Part shown: in pieces, positions 40,901-55,900 of the stretch
Numbering within the stretch: the first letter of the stretch is position 1
How the letters are laid out: every line of letters begins with the position of its first letter
The notes under the pieces: model-generated
What the model was told of the DNA's origin: nothing
The model's database searches: none
Seen by the model: only the letters and a program-made list of their open reading frames with translations
Assembly: GCF_964275005.1 (NCBI RefSeq)
Contig: NC_092704.1
Location: forward strand, 6,406,048-6,470,047
DNA length: 64,000 nt
From: Diadema setosum
Lineage: Eukaryota > Echinodermata > Echinoidea > Diadematoida > Diadematidae
Reading direction: 5' to 3'
Made by a program: the position numbers and the translations under genes

Positions 40901-43900
40901 AAGCTTTTTCTCATGCCTCGCTACAACAACAACAGAAAAAGACACAGATTTCCAACCACCTTAAAAGTCACAGTTTGTGACAATTTTTTTTTTCTCATAA
41001 GAATAAGCCAAAATTTTACATTCATATCAAGAGTATATGTGCCAGAATACATGATTTACAGCCTTAAAAATGTCAAATAAAGCTCTTGCTAATAAATGAA
41101 AGATTACACCTCTGACGAACAAAAACAGAGCTGTTTCCATCAAAACGAAATCAACAAAATATGTAAACTACCGTACAGCCTGAAATCTCAGACAGGTGGC
41201 ATTTGAGTTATAATTAGTTTATGAACATTGTCATTCACCAAGGCATCTATGCATCTATGGAAACTTGTCTGGATGTTATTGTTACTTCATAATGTATTGA
41301 CAGCACAGTTTAGCTCTTAATTTTTATTAATTACAGGTGACTCCCATTATAACAAAGTCCTTGGGACTGACAAATTTCTTTTGTTATCAAAATGTTGTTA
41401 CTGCCAAACAGTAGAGTACATACAAAGATACACACAACCCAGTACATGTAGAGGATACTCTCGGGGACCTGAACTTTTTCTTTGTTGCCACAAGAATTTT
41501 GTTACGATGTATATTTAAAGGACAAGTTCACCTTTACAAACATAAGGATTGAGAGAATGTAGCAATATTAGTAGAACACATCATTGAAAGTTTTAGGAAA
41601 ATTGGACAATCCGTTCAAAAGTTATGAATTTTTGAAGTTTTTGTGCAGTAACCGCTGGATGAGAAGACTACTGCAGTGTATGAATAACTTAGATGTCACA
41701 TGCGTACAACAATATAAGGAAAATATAAAGAGAATTTCACAAAATTTCATCTTTTGAAAAAAGTGCACATTCCCTTGACTCGTTACCGACATATGTTATG
41801 GGTAATATTATTCCCCCCTGCCTTCAGAAAGAGGCAAGTCAAGTGCTCTTTTATTATGCAAAAAAGTGAAAATATGATGAATTTTCTTTACATTTTCTTT
41901 ATACTGTTATACGCATATGACTCACAAGCTGTAGTAGTCTCCTCATCCAGCGGTTCCAACACAAAATTTTTAAAAATACATAACTTTTGCATCGATTGTC
42001 CAATTTTCCTCAAACTTTCACTGATGTGTTCTACTAATATTGCTACATTCTCTCAATCCTTATGTTAATGAAGGTGAACTTGTCCTTTAAACTGTTTCCT
42101 TATAATGAGAGGACACTTTATCATGAATGTGTGCATACCTCCATAGAATGGGATAAGGTGCATTGGGTTGAGGGGGATGTCGTAGCCAGAGTGGACATCG
42201 ATGGTCTCGATGAGGCGGACAAACATCCAGACCCAGAGGAAGATGAGATGGTTGGCAAATAACAGCATACCCCACATTGTGCCCATGCCAAGGACTGAAA
42301 TAACAAAGAGAAACTCAGCTTGTCATTGGTCTGTTAATCATTAAGCAAACTATGTACAGCCTACCTGTACCTTACTAGTCTTATAATCCTCAGATCTCCC
42401 GACTGAACATCATATTATAGTGGAATTATTTGTACATAAATATGTTCCAGAAACATGTAACCAACTGCAAAATAATAATCTCAACTACTCAACTTTTCAA
42501 CAATCTCAATTTTCATAACTCTGTTAATATCTTGACCCTCCCTTGTTATTCTGTAAACATGCACAACATGTTCTATGCCAACTGCTCTCCACTTTTCCCC
42601 CTAATCAAACAGATTCTAATAATGTGGTCTACCAATTCATTGCTTTGAATCAGGGAATCAAACATCATCAGTTCTAACTTCTAAAGTAAACATTGTCACC
42701 GAATGCAGCTGAGACTACCCACTGCAGAACAGCACATCAATGCAGTTAAAAGGTCGCTCCGTGAGAGTAGTTAGTGTGACACTTGTGTTATCAAATCGTG
42801 GTGATTTACAGTTGCATGTCCTGCCTGGTCTGTACATGATACAGACACAAATGCACAAGACTCAGTACATGTACATTGCAAAATTTAATACCTCAATTTT
42901 TCCATATTATTCTCCCTTTTTTCACGTTTCCTAGAACTACAAGATCATGATGTACAAAGCCGCAACATGCACTACATGTTACTTCACTGTAAGATACACT
43001 GTAGTAGAATGTATGAACTAGTTTAAAGCGCATTTTCTACTGGATCAAGAGGGATATATTATTCTAAGAGTGTATAAACAAGAGACAGGTAGATAATGAG
43101 CTGATTAACTTAACACAAATACAGCATGACAAAGTCCAATTATGTATTACAGATGTACATTTCTTCCACTTGTTTAATTTATCTGCATTTTTATCTGAAA
43201 TGTTACCTGATTTTGGTATGTTTAATCTGCAATTAAAAGGGAAAGAAAACCAACCATGCACTTACTCATTGTTTCCAAAGGATGAGCATACTCTGCAACC
43301 ATTCCAAATGGAGACTGTGGTAAAAGGGGAGGTGAATAGAAATAAGGATATGTGACTTCATGTGGACAGCAAAAAACAAAAACATAACATGTGACCCACA
43401 CTTATTACAACCTACATGTACCTCTCACTTGTAAAAAGTACACAACTTTTTGATGTTTTTCAATAAAAAAATTGAAAGATAAAAAAAAAGAAAAGTGATG
43501 AAACCGCAAAAAAAAAAGTACACAACTTCATTTTATACTGTCATACTCATTCTAATACACAAATTAGGTTCATAGACTATGTACTTCAGTCATGCTTTGT
43601 AAGTCTCAATGATTAAGGAGATTATCCACAGTAAACCAAGTAGGTTCCATCTTGAGTAAATTTTTTTTTTTTTTTTTTTTGACAGCCAGTGTTTTGATCT
43701 CTGAGTTTTGTCCTTTGTGCTCATGTCATATTACATGGAATTGAAATGAGCAAACAAATCAAACAAAATTATGTTTTGTGAGGACTCCAATCCTTAACAT
43801 ATTTCTGATAATCTGCAAACTTTCACATACATTTCATAACTTATGTATTATGCATTAATCTGTTCTGTTCTGTCACACCATACTCTGTATACTCAATTAC

Positions 43901-46900
43901 TGAACCACTGATGACTTACAGCATTGAAATGCAAACAAAATTATGTTGCAGCTGCCATGTCAAAACTTTGTTGCATGTAATAGTTTAGTAGTAGCAGTTA
44001 AGGTTTCATTTACCTGGAAGTTGTGGTGAATCTTGTGGATGTATTTGTAGATGCTCCTGTGGTGTAGGGCACGGTGCATGAAGTAATGCCATGTATCCTC
44101 CACAACAAGACACCCAAAGCACTGAGCCAAAATTGTGTACCTTTGGAAAAAAAAAAATGGAAATCACAGTCATTCCTATTACTGGCCATACACTATCACA
44201 CCAATCGGATGTTCCATGCATGAAGTCACAATTACATACTGTACTAATGACATTGCACAATAATAGTAATCATTTAAATCAATCACTGATATTGGGTTCT
44301 AACAACATGCACTGTCATTACCACTGTTTTGCCTATGGTGGGACAGAAAAGTTCTTTAAGAAAGGACTTGTAAATCATGAAACTGTTATCTACACCATTT
44401 CGTTGATACTTGCGTGATATTTTCCTTAAAATAAAATCTTGTGTATTCACACTTTTACATGATTAGGCCCTAACCTCCCCAAAGGAAGATATGTCTTTCT
44501 TTTTTTTTTAAATTCAATATGATGTTACTCTGCTTCATTTTGGAGAAATGCAATTTGAAAGTTGAAATACAATGGACTCTAGAGGCTACCTACCAGCGGG
44601 GCATGGCTTCATAGCTGAATGGCATGTTGGTAAGTTCACAGAAGTAGTAAGCACCGACGAAGAAGGGAGCCTGAATGAAGATCTGACTGGCAAGGATCAG
44701 TCGCAGACACTTCCACTCATTGGCAGCTGTCACCGGCTTTTCCTGTTCAACAAAGGGGGCGGGGGGAGAAAGAGAATTTTTTATCAAGAGGAGGAGAAAA
44801 ACGACAATCAGAATTGTTGTGTCACTCAGGAAGATGTTAAGTATGTGTTCACATGTTGGTGCCATGATGGATAATCTATTAAATATTCTGTATTTACGTC
44901 AACTGCATTTCATTCAATGAGTCTTTGGCCTTAAGGGACTGCATTGTGCAATATTGCAAAATTGAGCTTCTATAAGACAGCAGAGATGTCTACTTGCACT
45001 CTTTGGATTTGAGGACAAGACAGTATATAATATTAAGATAGAAAACTTGACCACATAATTGTTTGATATAACTTTGGCAAAGAAATAATGCTGATGTAAA
45101 ACACAATCCTGAAACATTATATAGTCAATACAGACAGAGTTGTAGAAATAATGTGACTTACACGCTGGATCTTGTACTTTTCCATGAATGGCAAGAACTG
45201 GAAAAGGAATGAGGGTGTGCAGATGAGGAAGTACGAAATCTGGAAGATAAAGGGGTGGAGAGAAATCATTATTATTGGCAAATCATCAGATATTCATTGC
45301 ACTTTCTTAATCTATGTGAGTGATGTGGGAGCCTTACAGAGAATATTTAGAAGCTGTGGCCATCTGTGCGTAAATCATTAGACCTCTACTGCATACAGCT
45401 AGATTTCTACTTATGTAACAATTTATCATGGCAAATGTTTGGTGAATTTAAAATGTGTCATTAAAAACAGGATGAAATAATAAACAGGGCGTGAATCAAG
45501 ACAAGTGTTATCAGCTAGTGATCTATCACATCAGCAGATCAGACAAGATCTAACGAAAAGGGGACTATATAGTTTAGTCCTTAACTCTTATTCTTGTCTA
45601 CTTTTCTTGGGGTTCACTGTTGGTAATTAATATTGGTAATTAGCGGTATATTCTGTATTTTTTTTTAACTTTATTTCTTTGTCTCATAAATGCGCTTAGA
45701 AACGCCAGTATGATCGAGGCAGTATTAATATACTATTATCATCATAGACATCATCATCGTCGTCGTCATCATCATCATATAGATCTAGATCTATCATTAA
45801 ATAAATGGGGAAATTCAATGACTCACAAAATGAAGAATAGCCGAGAAGTAAGTCGCAATCTGAAACCGTGTGTAATTGGCCGTCATGTGTCGCCATGCTT
45901 GCTCAAAAGCATTTATTCCTGCTGCTGCCGTAGCATTTTCCACGATGGGAACGGCACTGAGTACACTCTCCGCCATTTTCTCAATTCACAGGCTTGTCAG
46001 CACAGCAGACGACTGATCAAATGTGTAGAGTTATTTTAAACCAGATGATTTTATCATATGCACACGACCGTCGGGTGGTATGATCAATTATTAACTTCGT
46101 AGCCGTCTCAAAACACACGTACTCCGACTGACGGGTGCTCCGGAGCAGAATTCAACAGAACTTGTGCGCTAGATTACGGGGGCAACGTCGCACATTTCCG
46201 CTACTACGTGTAGTTGCTAGTATACGACATTACGGATTCCCTGGTAAACTGTAGAATACATGTAATGCCGATGAGAAAGCATACCCTCGATACGCGAACA
46301 ACACGGCGACCCTAGATCGCACGATACGCCGGTCGCCGTATCGTACGATTACGCAACTTTCATACCGGCCTTTCAGAATCTACCAATATATGAAAAGGGG
46401 TGTATTGTATGGACACTGATATGAACGTTCTTCTCGGTTCAAAGTACAATACAATTAGGAGATAATATGATGTGCCAGTTCAAGTATTTGATGTAAGGGT
46501 ATCGTATTGCTTTCTTGTTCGACTATGATTAAAGGGTGTTCCTACTTTAAGTAAAACAAAATAGTTCCCTCAGCACAATTTATGTAACCCAATTCACCCT
46601 CATTATAATGTATGTGGCTTGTAAAGACCAGCTGATCGCACGAGTATCAACCGTGAGCTCGTAAAGGTCATCTTGAGTACGCATCCGTCATGTCCGTAAA
46701 AAAGGCGTTGCACATGAGGATGACTCTTTTTCGCTGACAGTTACCAAAACACGAGCGGACATTGTTGCTATTCCGTTAAAACGGGATTTTCAGAAATTCA
46801 CATGAGAAAATATCCCGTCCAAATATTTCACAGTGTGATAAAGTAGCCATAATGTATGTCTAGACATGAGCGACGGGGGGGGGGGGGGGGGTGTTTCATC

Positions 46901-49900
46901 AATTTAGTCAGCGCTGACAAGTTGTGAGTCTCTGACAATTTCAGCAAAATCTGTGGATTTGATTGGCTGAGAAGCTCTGGTCACTGACTGTTACCATGGT
47001 GATTGTCAGAAACTGACAACTTGTCAGGGCTGACAACTTTCATGAAACGGTCCCCAGGGCTCTGTTGGATATGAACTGATAAACTTTGAATCAAACCCAA
47101 GAATCGAAAACTTCATTTTACTTTTGCTGCATGGATAAATAGAATCCTAGCTTCATGTGTGACATGTAGCCCGGGCATGTAGGAACAAACAAATTTTGCA
47201 ACATGACCCAGTCACCAGCACTCAGGATGATTAGGGGAAAAACAAACAAACAAACAAAAGACATGAAAAGTATCCTGTCTATCATATAAATCCTGTTTCT
47301 TCCATTCTTACCTTATACTTTCATTCCCTTTCCCCTTGCGTTTCTAAACTTGAAAGAAAAAAAAAAATCGTTCACTCACGAGCAGAAGAGATGAAGCAAT
47401 ATTCTTTAGTCTTGTAGGCGTGTTACAATTATTATGCTTGTCAGTTTTTGTAACTATTTATTGATATAATTCTATAAAGGCCATTCTCATCACATTATTC
47501 GTCGTTACTCGTGGTATGTAACTTCTTTTTATATTTTACGATTATCATAATAATACCCTCATAATACTATAGTTTTATTTCTGATATTACCGTTATTACA
47601 ATCGTATCAGTATCATTTAGAAAGCTTTTACGTACATGATCATCAGTTATCTCCAAATGATCAAAGAGGAAAGATGCTTTACATTCAGCCTATTTTCTCA
47701 TCACCCTTCCCGAATGTTGTCTCTTAATTTTCCTATTAATGATGTAGGATTATCATCTCTGCCCACACATGCTTAGAAGTTGTGATGAGTGTAAGTGTCA
47801 ATTTTATTTCCTTTTGGAGATTATTTTTTCCAGTTTATACCGTGTTTTGTTTTGTTTTGTTTTTTTCCAGTTTATACCGTGTTTTGTTTTGTTTTGTTTT
47901 TTTGTTTTGGTTTTTTTTTTTTCGTTCAGTGGCGGATCCAGAATTTCCGTTAAGGGGGCGGGGCGCAAAAATATTTCATCTGCCACTCCGGGTTTAATCA
48001 GCTAAAAAACAGAAAAAAACCCAAACAAACAAACAAGGCTCCCGTGCATTTTTTTTTCATTTTTTCTCGTGCCACTTCCGAGATTCATGGGATGAAAAGC
48101 AAAAACAAAAACAAAAACAAAACAAAAAAGGCTTCAGCGCAATTTTTTTGGTGCTCAAACGGTGTGCCCCTCCCCCTGAATCCGCCACTGCATTTTATAC
48201 TTTCCCTCCGTCTCACCAGAGCCCTCCTCCAAGCCGACGTCATCCTCCTCCTGGGTGCCCGGCTAAACTGGATCCTCCACTTCGGTAAGCCGCCGAGATA
48301 CGCCCCCACAGCGAAATTCATTCAGGTAAAACAGCTTTCCTGAAACTAGTTTATTTTGTCCGTATCTGTCTGTATATCTGTTTGCTGTAATTTCAACAAG
48401 ACTAGAAACCTGAGCGTTATCTGTTAGATCCTCTTTCTTTCCCGTGTTTCCATGTGTATGTTCTTAAAACGACCTTAGATCCGCACAATATTGTCTTCCG
48501 GTATGAAAGCACGTCATAACGCACTCTATGAAGAATAGGTTCAACTTGGCAGTTTTACGTGTGACACTTTAGTATTGTATTCATATAGGCCTAGCACTTC
48601 TTATACTGGCGCAACTTTGCGCCTATCAGACCTATCAAACCTTTCAGACAAAACCCTCAGACAAAACTCTCAGAGTGAGGACTCGTTACAAATTAGTGCC
48701 ATGACGTTTGATTTGTGTTGGGAGAAAAAGTCGCCAAATTAAGGAATCTTTACAAATCTTCTTTAGAAGCAGCTGTGATAGGTTAAAGGGTGTGTACAGT
48801 TCTGGTTGAGGTGAGGATTTAGCTTTTAACGTTTTGCGAGATATTCAGAAACCACTCTATGAGATGTCAAAGAGCATGCAGTTCTAAGGGGTATCAAAAG
48901 TTTATTCGATGAAAATCGGGTTTGAAATGGCCGACATATCCAAAAACAAGGTGAAACAAAGAGATCCTAATAAAGTTGTGCCAATGGCATGTCGCCTTTT
49001 ATCATTAGCAGTTTTTTGGATATCTCAGCCATTTGAAAACCAATTTTCATCAAATAAACGTTGAATCCTTCTTGAGATTACATGCTCTTTCATATTTCAT
49101 AAGAGGCTTTTCATTATCTCACTTTGGAATGTTCAAAACATGAATTCCCACCTCAACCAGTACTGTACAATCCCTTTAAGTTAGTGCTATAAGTATAATA
49201 TAAGTGTAACTCCAGTTTCTGTTCAAATCTGTTCGTGGCAGTTCCGGGGAGGGGCAAACAAAAGGAAACCAAAGCCGAAGTAATGTGGTCATGGATCGAG
49301 TGAAAGCAGCAATATTAGCAAAACACATCAGGGAAAGTTTGAGGAAAATCGGACAATCCGTTCGAAAGTTATGAATTGTTAAGTTTTTATCATGATAAAA
49401 AGATATTATAACTCTATAACGGCAGGTATATATATTACTTGCGTCTTGATAAGTTATTAGTTTTCAGAAATCGCTTGCCAATGCTACACAGAATAATATG
49501 TCGTGTTAACCTCGTTGAGGACGAGTACCGAGTGTACTCGCGGGCAAGTGTCCATGGGAAATGCGTGGTGTAGCAAAATCAGTCCGTCCTCAAACGGTTT
49601 AATAAGTGCGAGCGTCACTGATACTGTATAAAGTAGATCTATATAGCCATATAATAAAGTACCCGACCGCGACGATAGCCATTGCAAAAAAACAAAACAA
49701 AACAAAAACATAACAACCCCAAAAAAGCCAAAAACAAAACAAAAGTAAAACACAAATGAACAAAAACAATAAAAGCGCATGACACTTTGTTTTTCTAGAT
49801 TAAATGAATAGATTACTGCCTCAACGTCGAAAATCGGTAGCGATATCTTGAAATAAATAGGCTACCTGTTTTTCTCTCCCCTTCTATACTTCTTGAGGTC

Positions 49901-52900
49901 ATTAACACGTCGGATATACACAGCTGCTTATCGTGATGTATCTCATGTACAGCAACAAGGAGTTTATAGTATGGTAATCACGATAAGGAAATGCTTTCTT
50001 ATCGAGTGTTGTAATGTAATTATGACACGGCAAGCGGACCTTTATTACAGTTGTAACAATGTCTCAGCAGCTACTGCTAAGTCAGGCGATGGTTGTCCTT
50101 GTAGTTCAGATGCTACTGTTCAGGGAACGGGGATGGATATGTGTATGTGCATGTGTGAAAGGGGGTAGGGTGCATGTGAATGTATCATGTATTTATAATG
50201 ATGTATGCATGTCAGTTTCATTCATTTTCTATCTTTTGATGCAGTCTTGCATACACAAAATAATTATATTTACTTCAAGCGATATATCTTCATTGGTCAT
50301 CACTGTACTGTTTTCTTGTAACTCCCCCCCCCCAAAAAAAAAAAAAATATATATATATATAACTCACAGGTATCTAATGCAATGATAGCAATGAAAGAAA
50401 TGTTTAAATTACCAACCATTTGCATGTATTATGTTTGCTATGTTTCATGTCTTTCTTAATCTTCTAACTGAAATCTTGCTCACATGGCAATTTTGAGTTT
50501 GACCAATATTTGCGCAGAAAGACTTTATATAATAGGATAGACCATTCTGAGTTATATTTCATGAAGACATTACTTTAAAGGGAGGTATCATTTACTTTGC
50601 AGGACGGGAATAAATGCTTACTTATTTTCGGTAATGTTTTGTCACCATAAACAGGTTGATATTTGCCAAGAGGAGTTGAGTAACAACATCGGCAGTGATC
50701 GGGTGATCGGCCTTGCGGGCGACCTTCAGGTTGTGACGCAGCAGGTATAGTCTCATCACCAGGCTTATGAAGAAATTATTGTTGTATGTACTTGATTATG
50801 AGGTCTTTTTTGTGAGAAGTGTCCGGTTTACCTTTGGGAGCAGTGATTTTAAAAATGTTTAAGATATCACATTTTGATGCATATGTGTAGGTCTGTCGTA
50901 TCACACAACATGCTACCATATAGAATTTTTGCAATAAAGCCCAAAATATAAGGAGATATCAGTATTTTTCTCATTAAACCTTAACTGTAGACCATTTAGT
51001 CTGGAAACGTTTTTATTATAACTATTGTTCATATTTTTTGTATTTAGCAATAGTTAACATCAATTATTCGGATTGAAATTTTTACAGTGGTTGTTTCTAT
51101 CCCTAACTCACATTTTAGAACTATTTTAAAGCACCAATGCTGGGTTTTTGTTTCTTCTGCAAATGGTGAATTATGCCTTAAAGCTTGCATGCGTATGTCT
51201 GATAATATGAAAAAAACAACAACTGCATTCTCAGCAAGCATGAAAGAAAATTGCCGTCAAATTTATCTCCAGTTCAAACATTTTCAAGCCCACTCAATTG
51301 ATAAGACATGTTCCGCTGTCAATATGAACTATAGGCTTTCAATGTTTAATTGTTTTACATTCTGTTCTAATTTGTTTCGTGTTAATCAACAATAGTTCCT
51401 GGATGTTGCAAGATCCTCAGGTAGAGGGCAATGGCCTTACTCATTGAGCACCCCCTGGTGGCAGTCTTTGAGGTCAAAGGTCAAGGACAATGAAGCCAAG
51501 AGTGCAGCCCTAGCCCAGAGTGCTGAGGTGCCCATGAATTACTATGCAGCGATCTCCAAGGTAACTTAAAGGGGATGGCTAGTAACTGATTAGTGGGAAT
51601 CAGTGGGAATGCTGAGGGATGATTGTTGCAATCCTTGTGGGATTCATTTAAGAGTATATTATATATCTATTCTTGTGTGAAAATTATTTGCTTCAGAATG
51701 GTCTCATATTCAAGTAATGTGCAGTTTAATGCTTCCAGGTAAGCGTCCCTGGTCAGTGACGGGGCATTAATCTGCACATTACTTGAATACGAGACCGTTC
51801 TGAAGCAAATAATTTTCACACAACAGTAGATATATAATGTACTCTTAAATGAATCCCACAAGGATTGGAACAATCATCCCTCAGCATTCCCACTGATTCC
51901 CACTGATCGGTTACTAGCCATCCCCTTTAAAGGGGAAAAAAAATCAGTGCTATCTAATGAATGCACAGACTGAGCATCTATAATTTGTTTCCTTATTTAA
52001 AAATTGTTATTATGATGAAAGTAAAAAAAATACATTGGTGATCTACAGAAAAGACTTTTCTTTTTTCTTTTTCCAAATGAAATTAAAAGGAATGAATTAT
52101 ATCATGACTAAGGTGACTAACTTTTCAGTGATCAAAAAAAAATTATCATCATGTGATGTTATAGTGAAATGTTTGTGCTCTGACCTTACAAGGTCCAGGC
52201 CATAATTCCTAAGGACAGCTTGATCGTCAGTGAGGGCGCCAACACGATGGACATCGGAAGGACCATCCTGCTCAATCACTCACCCAGACACCGGTAAGGA
52301 TGAAGGCATCCCGATGGTATTATGAATGAATATTATAATATGGAGATTACCCTGCCTGCTGGGATTAGATGAGCAGCTACAGCATACTTTATCATGAGCA
52401 CATAAATGAATGTGATGGCAAAGAATGAATTCTTGGGAAATTGTATCCATAAACAATATTATCTAGATATATCTATCTATTATTCATTTATTCATCTTCA
52501 ACCAAATGCAGATGTATAAAATGAGATTATTAACACGTGTTACCTGTGGTGTGTACTATACTTTGTTTGTAACTATATCCATATACATATACTGTATGGA
52601 AAATGGATGGATATGTAAAAAGATGTATATGAATATATCTATATATCTATATCTATACCTATATCTATATCTATATCTAAATCTAAATCTAAATCTATAT
52701 CTATATCTATATCTATATCTATATCTATATCTATATCTATATCTATATCTATATCTATATCTATATCTATATCTATATCTATATCTATATCTATATCCAG
52801 GGCTGCACACTAACCCATTTTTTCTGCTGGTCCGACATGTCTCTGTCGGACCGGTAGATGCCCCATTTTACCATTTTTTACCGGTCCGAACAGAAAACTT

Positions 52901-55900
52901 ACCGGTCAACAACGGCAACCTAAAAAAAACAACATTAAATTACTTGCAAACTTATTTTCTTGCTTTTATGGACGTACCCCCCCCCCCCCATGTACATTTT
53001 ACTGATTAATGTCTTTTTAAACTTGAATTTATTGCACAAGAAATAAAAAAAATGAGAAAAAAAATAGAATGTTTGTTCGTGAATTACAGTGTAAAATGAT
53101 AATGAAAAAAAAAATCAGATTGTATCATGCGTTTGTGACTTTTTCTAAACATCGGCGCACGAACTTGCTGCATAACCGTGATTTAATGAATTATTTTAGC
53201 TGTGATATTTTCTGATGCACGAGCTACAAGGGGTTCTTTATTTTTCTTTCGACACTCTCTTCGCATTTGTGCATGCGTTCTGAAAGGTACACGACATGCA
53301 GGGCCGAATTCGCAATCCTCTTTGCGCCCATTTCTACCTCAAATATCAGCGGGATTGTGACGATTTCATGAATTACTTCGGCTGTAACATTTTATGATGC
53401 ACGCGCCAAAAGGGGTGAAAATGTGTCCTTTATTTTTTTGCCGATATAAACTCTTCGAATTTCGTAAGTGCGTTCTTAAGAGATGTACCACACGGCCGAA
53501 TTCATGATACTTTTTGCGCCTATTTTTACCTCAAATATCAGCGGGATTGTGACGATTTCATGAATTACTTCGGCTGTAATCTTTTATGATTCATGCGCCA
53601 AAAGGGGTTGAAAATGTGTCCTTTATTTTTTCCCGATAAACTCTTCGAATTTCGTAAGTGCGTTCTTAAAAGATGTTCCACACCGCCGAATTCATGATAC
53701 TTTTTGCGCCTATATTTCTACCTCAAATATCAGCGGGATTGTGACGATTTCATGAATTACTTCGGCTGTAATCTTTTATGATTCACGCGCCAAAAGGGGT
53801 TGAAAATGTGTCCTTTTATTTTTTCCCGATAAACTCTTCGAATTTCGTAAGTGCGTTCTTAAAAGATGTTTCACACCGCCGAATTCATGATACTTTTTGC
53901 GCCTATATTTCTACCTCAAATATCAGCGGGATTTTGACGATTTCATGAATTACTTCGGCTGTAATCTTTTATGATTCACGCGCCAAAAGGGGTTGAAAAT
54001 GTGTCCTTTTATTTTTTCCCGATAAACTCTTCGAATTTCGTAAGTGCGTTCTTAAAAGATGTTCCACACCGCCGAATTCATGATACTTTTTGCGCCTATT
54101 TCTACCTCAAACAAAATAATTATCAGCGGAATTGTGGCAATTTCATGAATTACTTCGGGTGTAACTTTTTGTGATCTCATGCACGCACCAGCTAAAATGG
54201 TTGAAAATGCGTTCTTTATTTTTCTCCCCACAATCTCTTCGCATTCCGTACATAAAGATATACGACACGGCCGAATTCACGATCCTTTTTGCGCCTATTT
54301 CTACCTCAAATATCAGCGGGATTGCGATGATTTCATGAATAACTTCGGCTGTATTCTTTCATGATGAACGCGCCAAAAGGGGTTGAAAATGTGTCCTTTA
54401 TTTTTTCCCGATAAACTCTTCGAATTTCGTAAGTGCGTTCTTAAAAGATGTATGTGTACCACACAGCCGAATTCATGATACTTTTTGCGCCTATTTCTAC
54501 CTCAAATATCAGCGGGATTGTGACGATTTCATGAATTATTTCGGCTGTAATCTTTTATGATTCACGCGCCAAAAGGGGTTGAAAATGTGTCCTTTTATCT
54601 TCTCCCGATAAACTCTTCGAATTCGTAAGTGCGTTCTTAAAAGATGTTCCACACCGCCGAATTCATGATACTTTTTGCGCCTATTTCTACACCTCAAATA
54701 TCAGCGGAATTGTGACGATTTCATGAATTACTTCGGGTGTAATCTTTTGTGATCCACGCACCAGCTAGAATGGTTGAAAATGCGTTCTTTATTTTTCTCC
54801 CCATAATCTCTTCGCGTTTCGTGTACATAAAGGTATACGACACGGCCGAATTCACGATCCTTTTTGCGTCTATTTCTACCTCAGATATCAGCGGGATTGC
54901 GATGATTTCATGAATTACTTCGGCTGTAATCTTTTATGATGAACGCGCCAATATGGGTTGAAACTGTGTCCTTTATTTTTTTCTCTTCGCATTTCGTAAA
55001 TGCGTTCTTAAAAGATATACGCCACACGACCAAAAATCATAATTCTTTTTGCGCCTATTGTCTCCTCAAACTTCAACGGGATTGCGATGATTTTATGAAT
55101 TATTATTCGGCTATAATCTTTATGATGCACGCGCCAAAACGGGTTGAAAATGTGTCCTGTATTTTTCTCCCAATAATCTCTTCACATATCGTATACATGC
55201 GTTCTTAAAAGGTAGGCCTATACGACACTGCCGAATTCACGGTCCTTTTAGCGCCTATTTCTACATCAAATATCAGCGGGATTGCGATATTTCATTAATT
55301 ATTTCGGCTGTAATCTTTTGTGATACACGCGACAGAAGGGTTGAAAATAAGTTCTTTATTTTTCTCCCGATAATCTCTTCACATTTGTGAATGCGTTTTC
55401 AAAATTATACACTGCACGCAGGGCCGAATTCGAGATTCTTTTGCGCCTATTATTGTTTACTCAAATTTCAACGGGATTGCGATAATTTCATGAATTACTC
55501 TTTGGCTGTAATCTATATGATGCAAGCGCCAAAAGGGGTTGAAAATGTGTACATTATTAATTTTTATCCCGCTAATCTCCTACCATTTAGTACATGCGTT
55601 GTTAAAAGGTATACGACACGGCCGAATTCACGATCCTTTTTGCGTCTATTTCTACCTCAAATATCAGCGGGATTGTGGCGAATTCATGAATTACTTCGGA
55701 TGTAATCTTTTGTAATGCACGCACCAGAAGGGTAAAAATGTGTCCTTTATTTTTCTCCCGATAATCTCGTTGCATTTGTGCATGCGTTTTTGATAACCGA
55801 CACGGCATGCAGGACTGGATTCAAGATCTTTTTTGCGCCTATTTATTTCCTCAAATTTCAACGGGTTTGCGTTGATTTCATGAATTGTTATTCAGCTGTA

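Noticed and set aside
52506-53009. 167-codon plus frame and 84-codon minus frame rich in Tyr-Leu or Tyr-Arg
   Set aside because: Translation of the ATATCT microsatellite.
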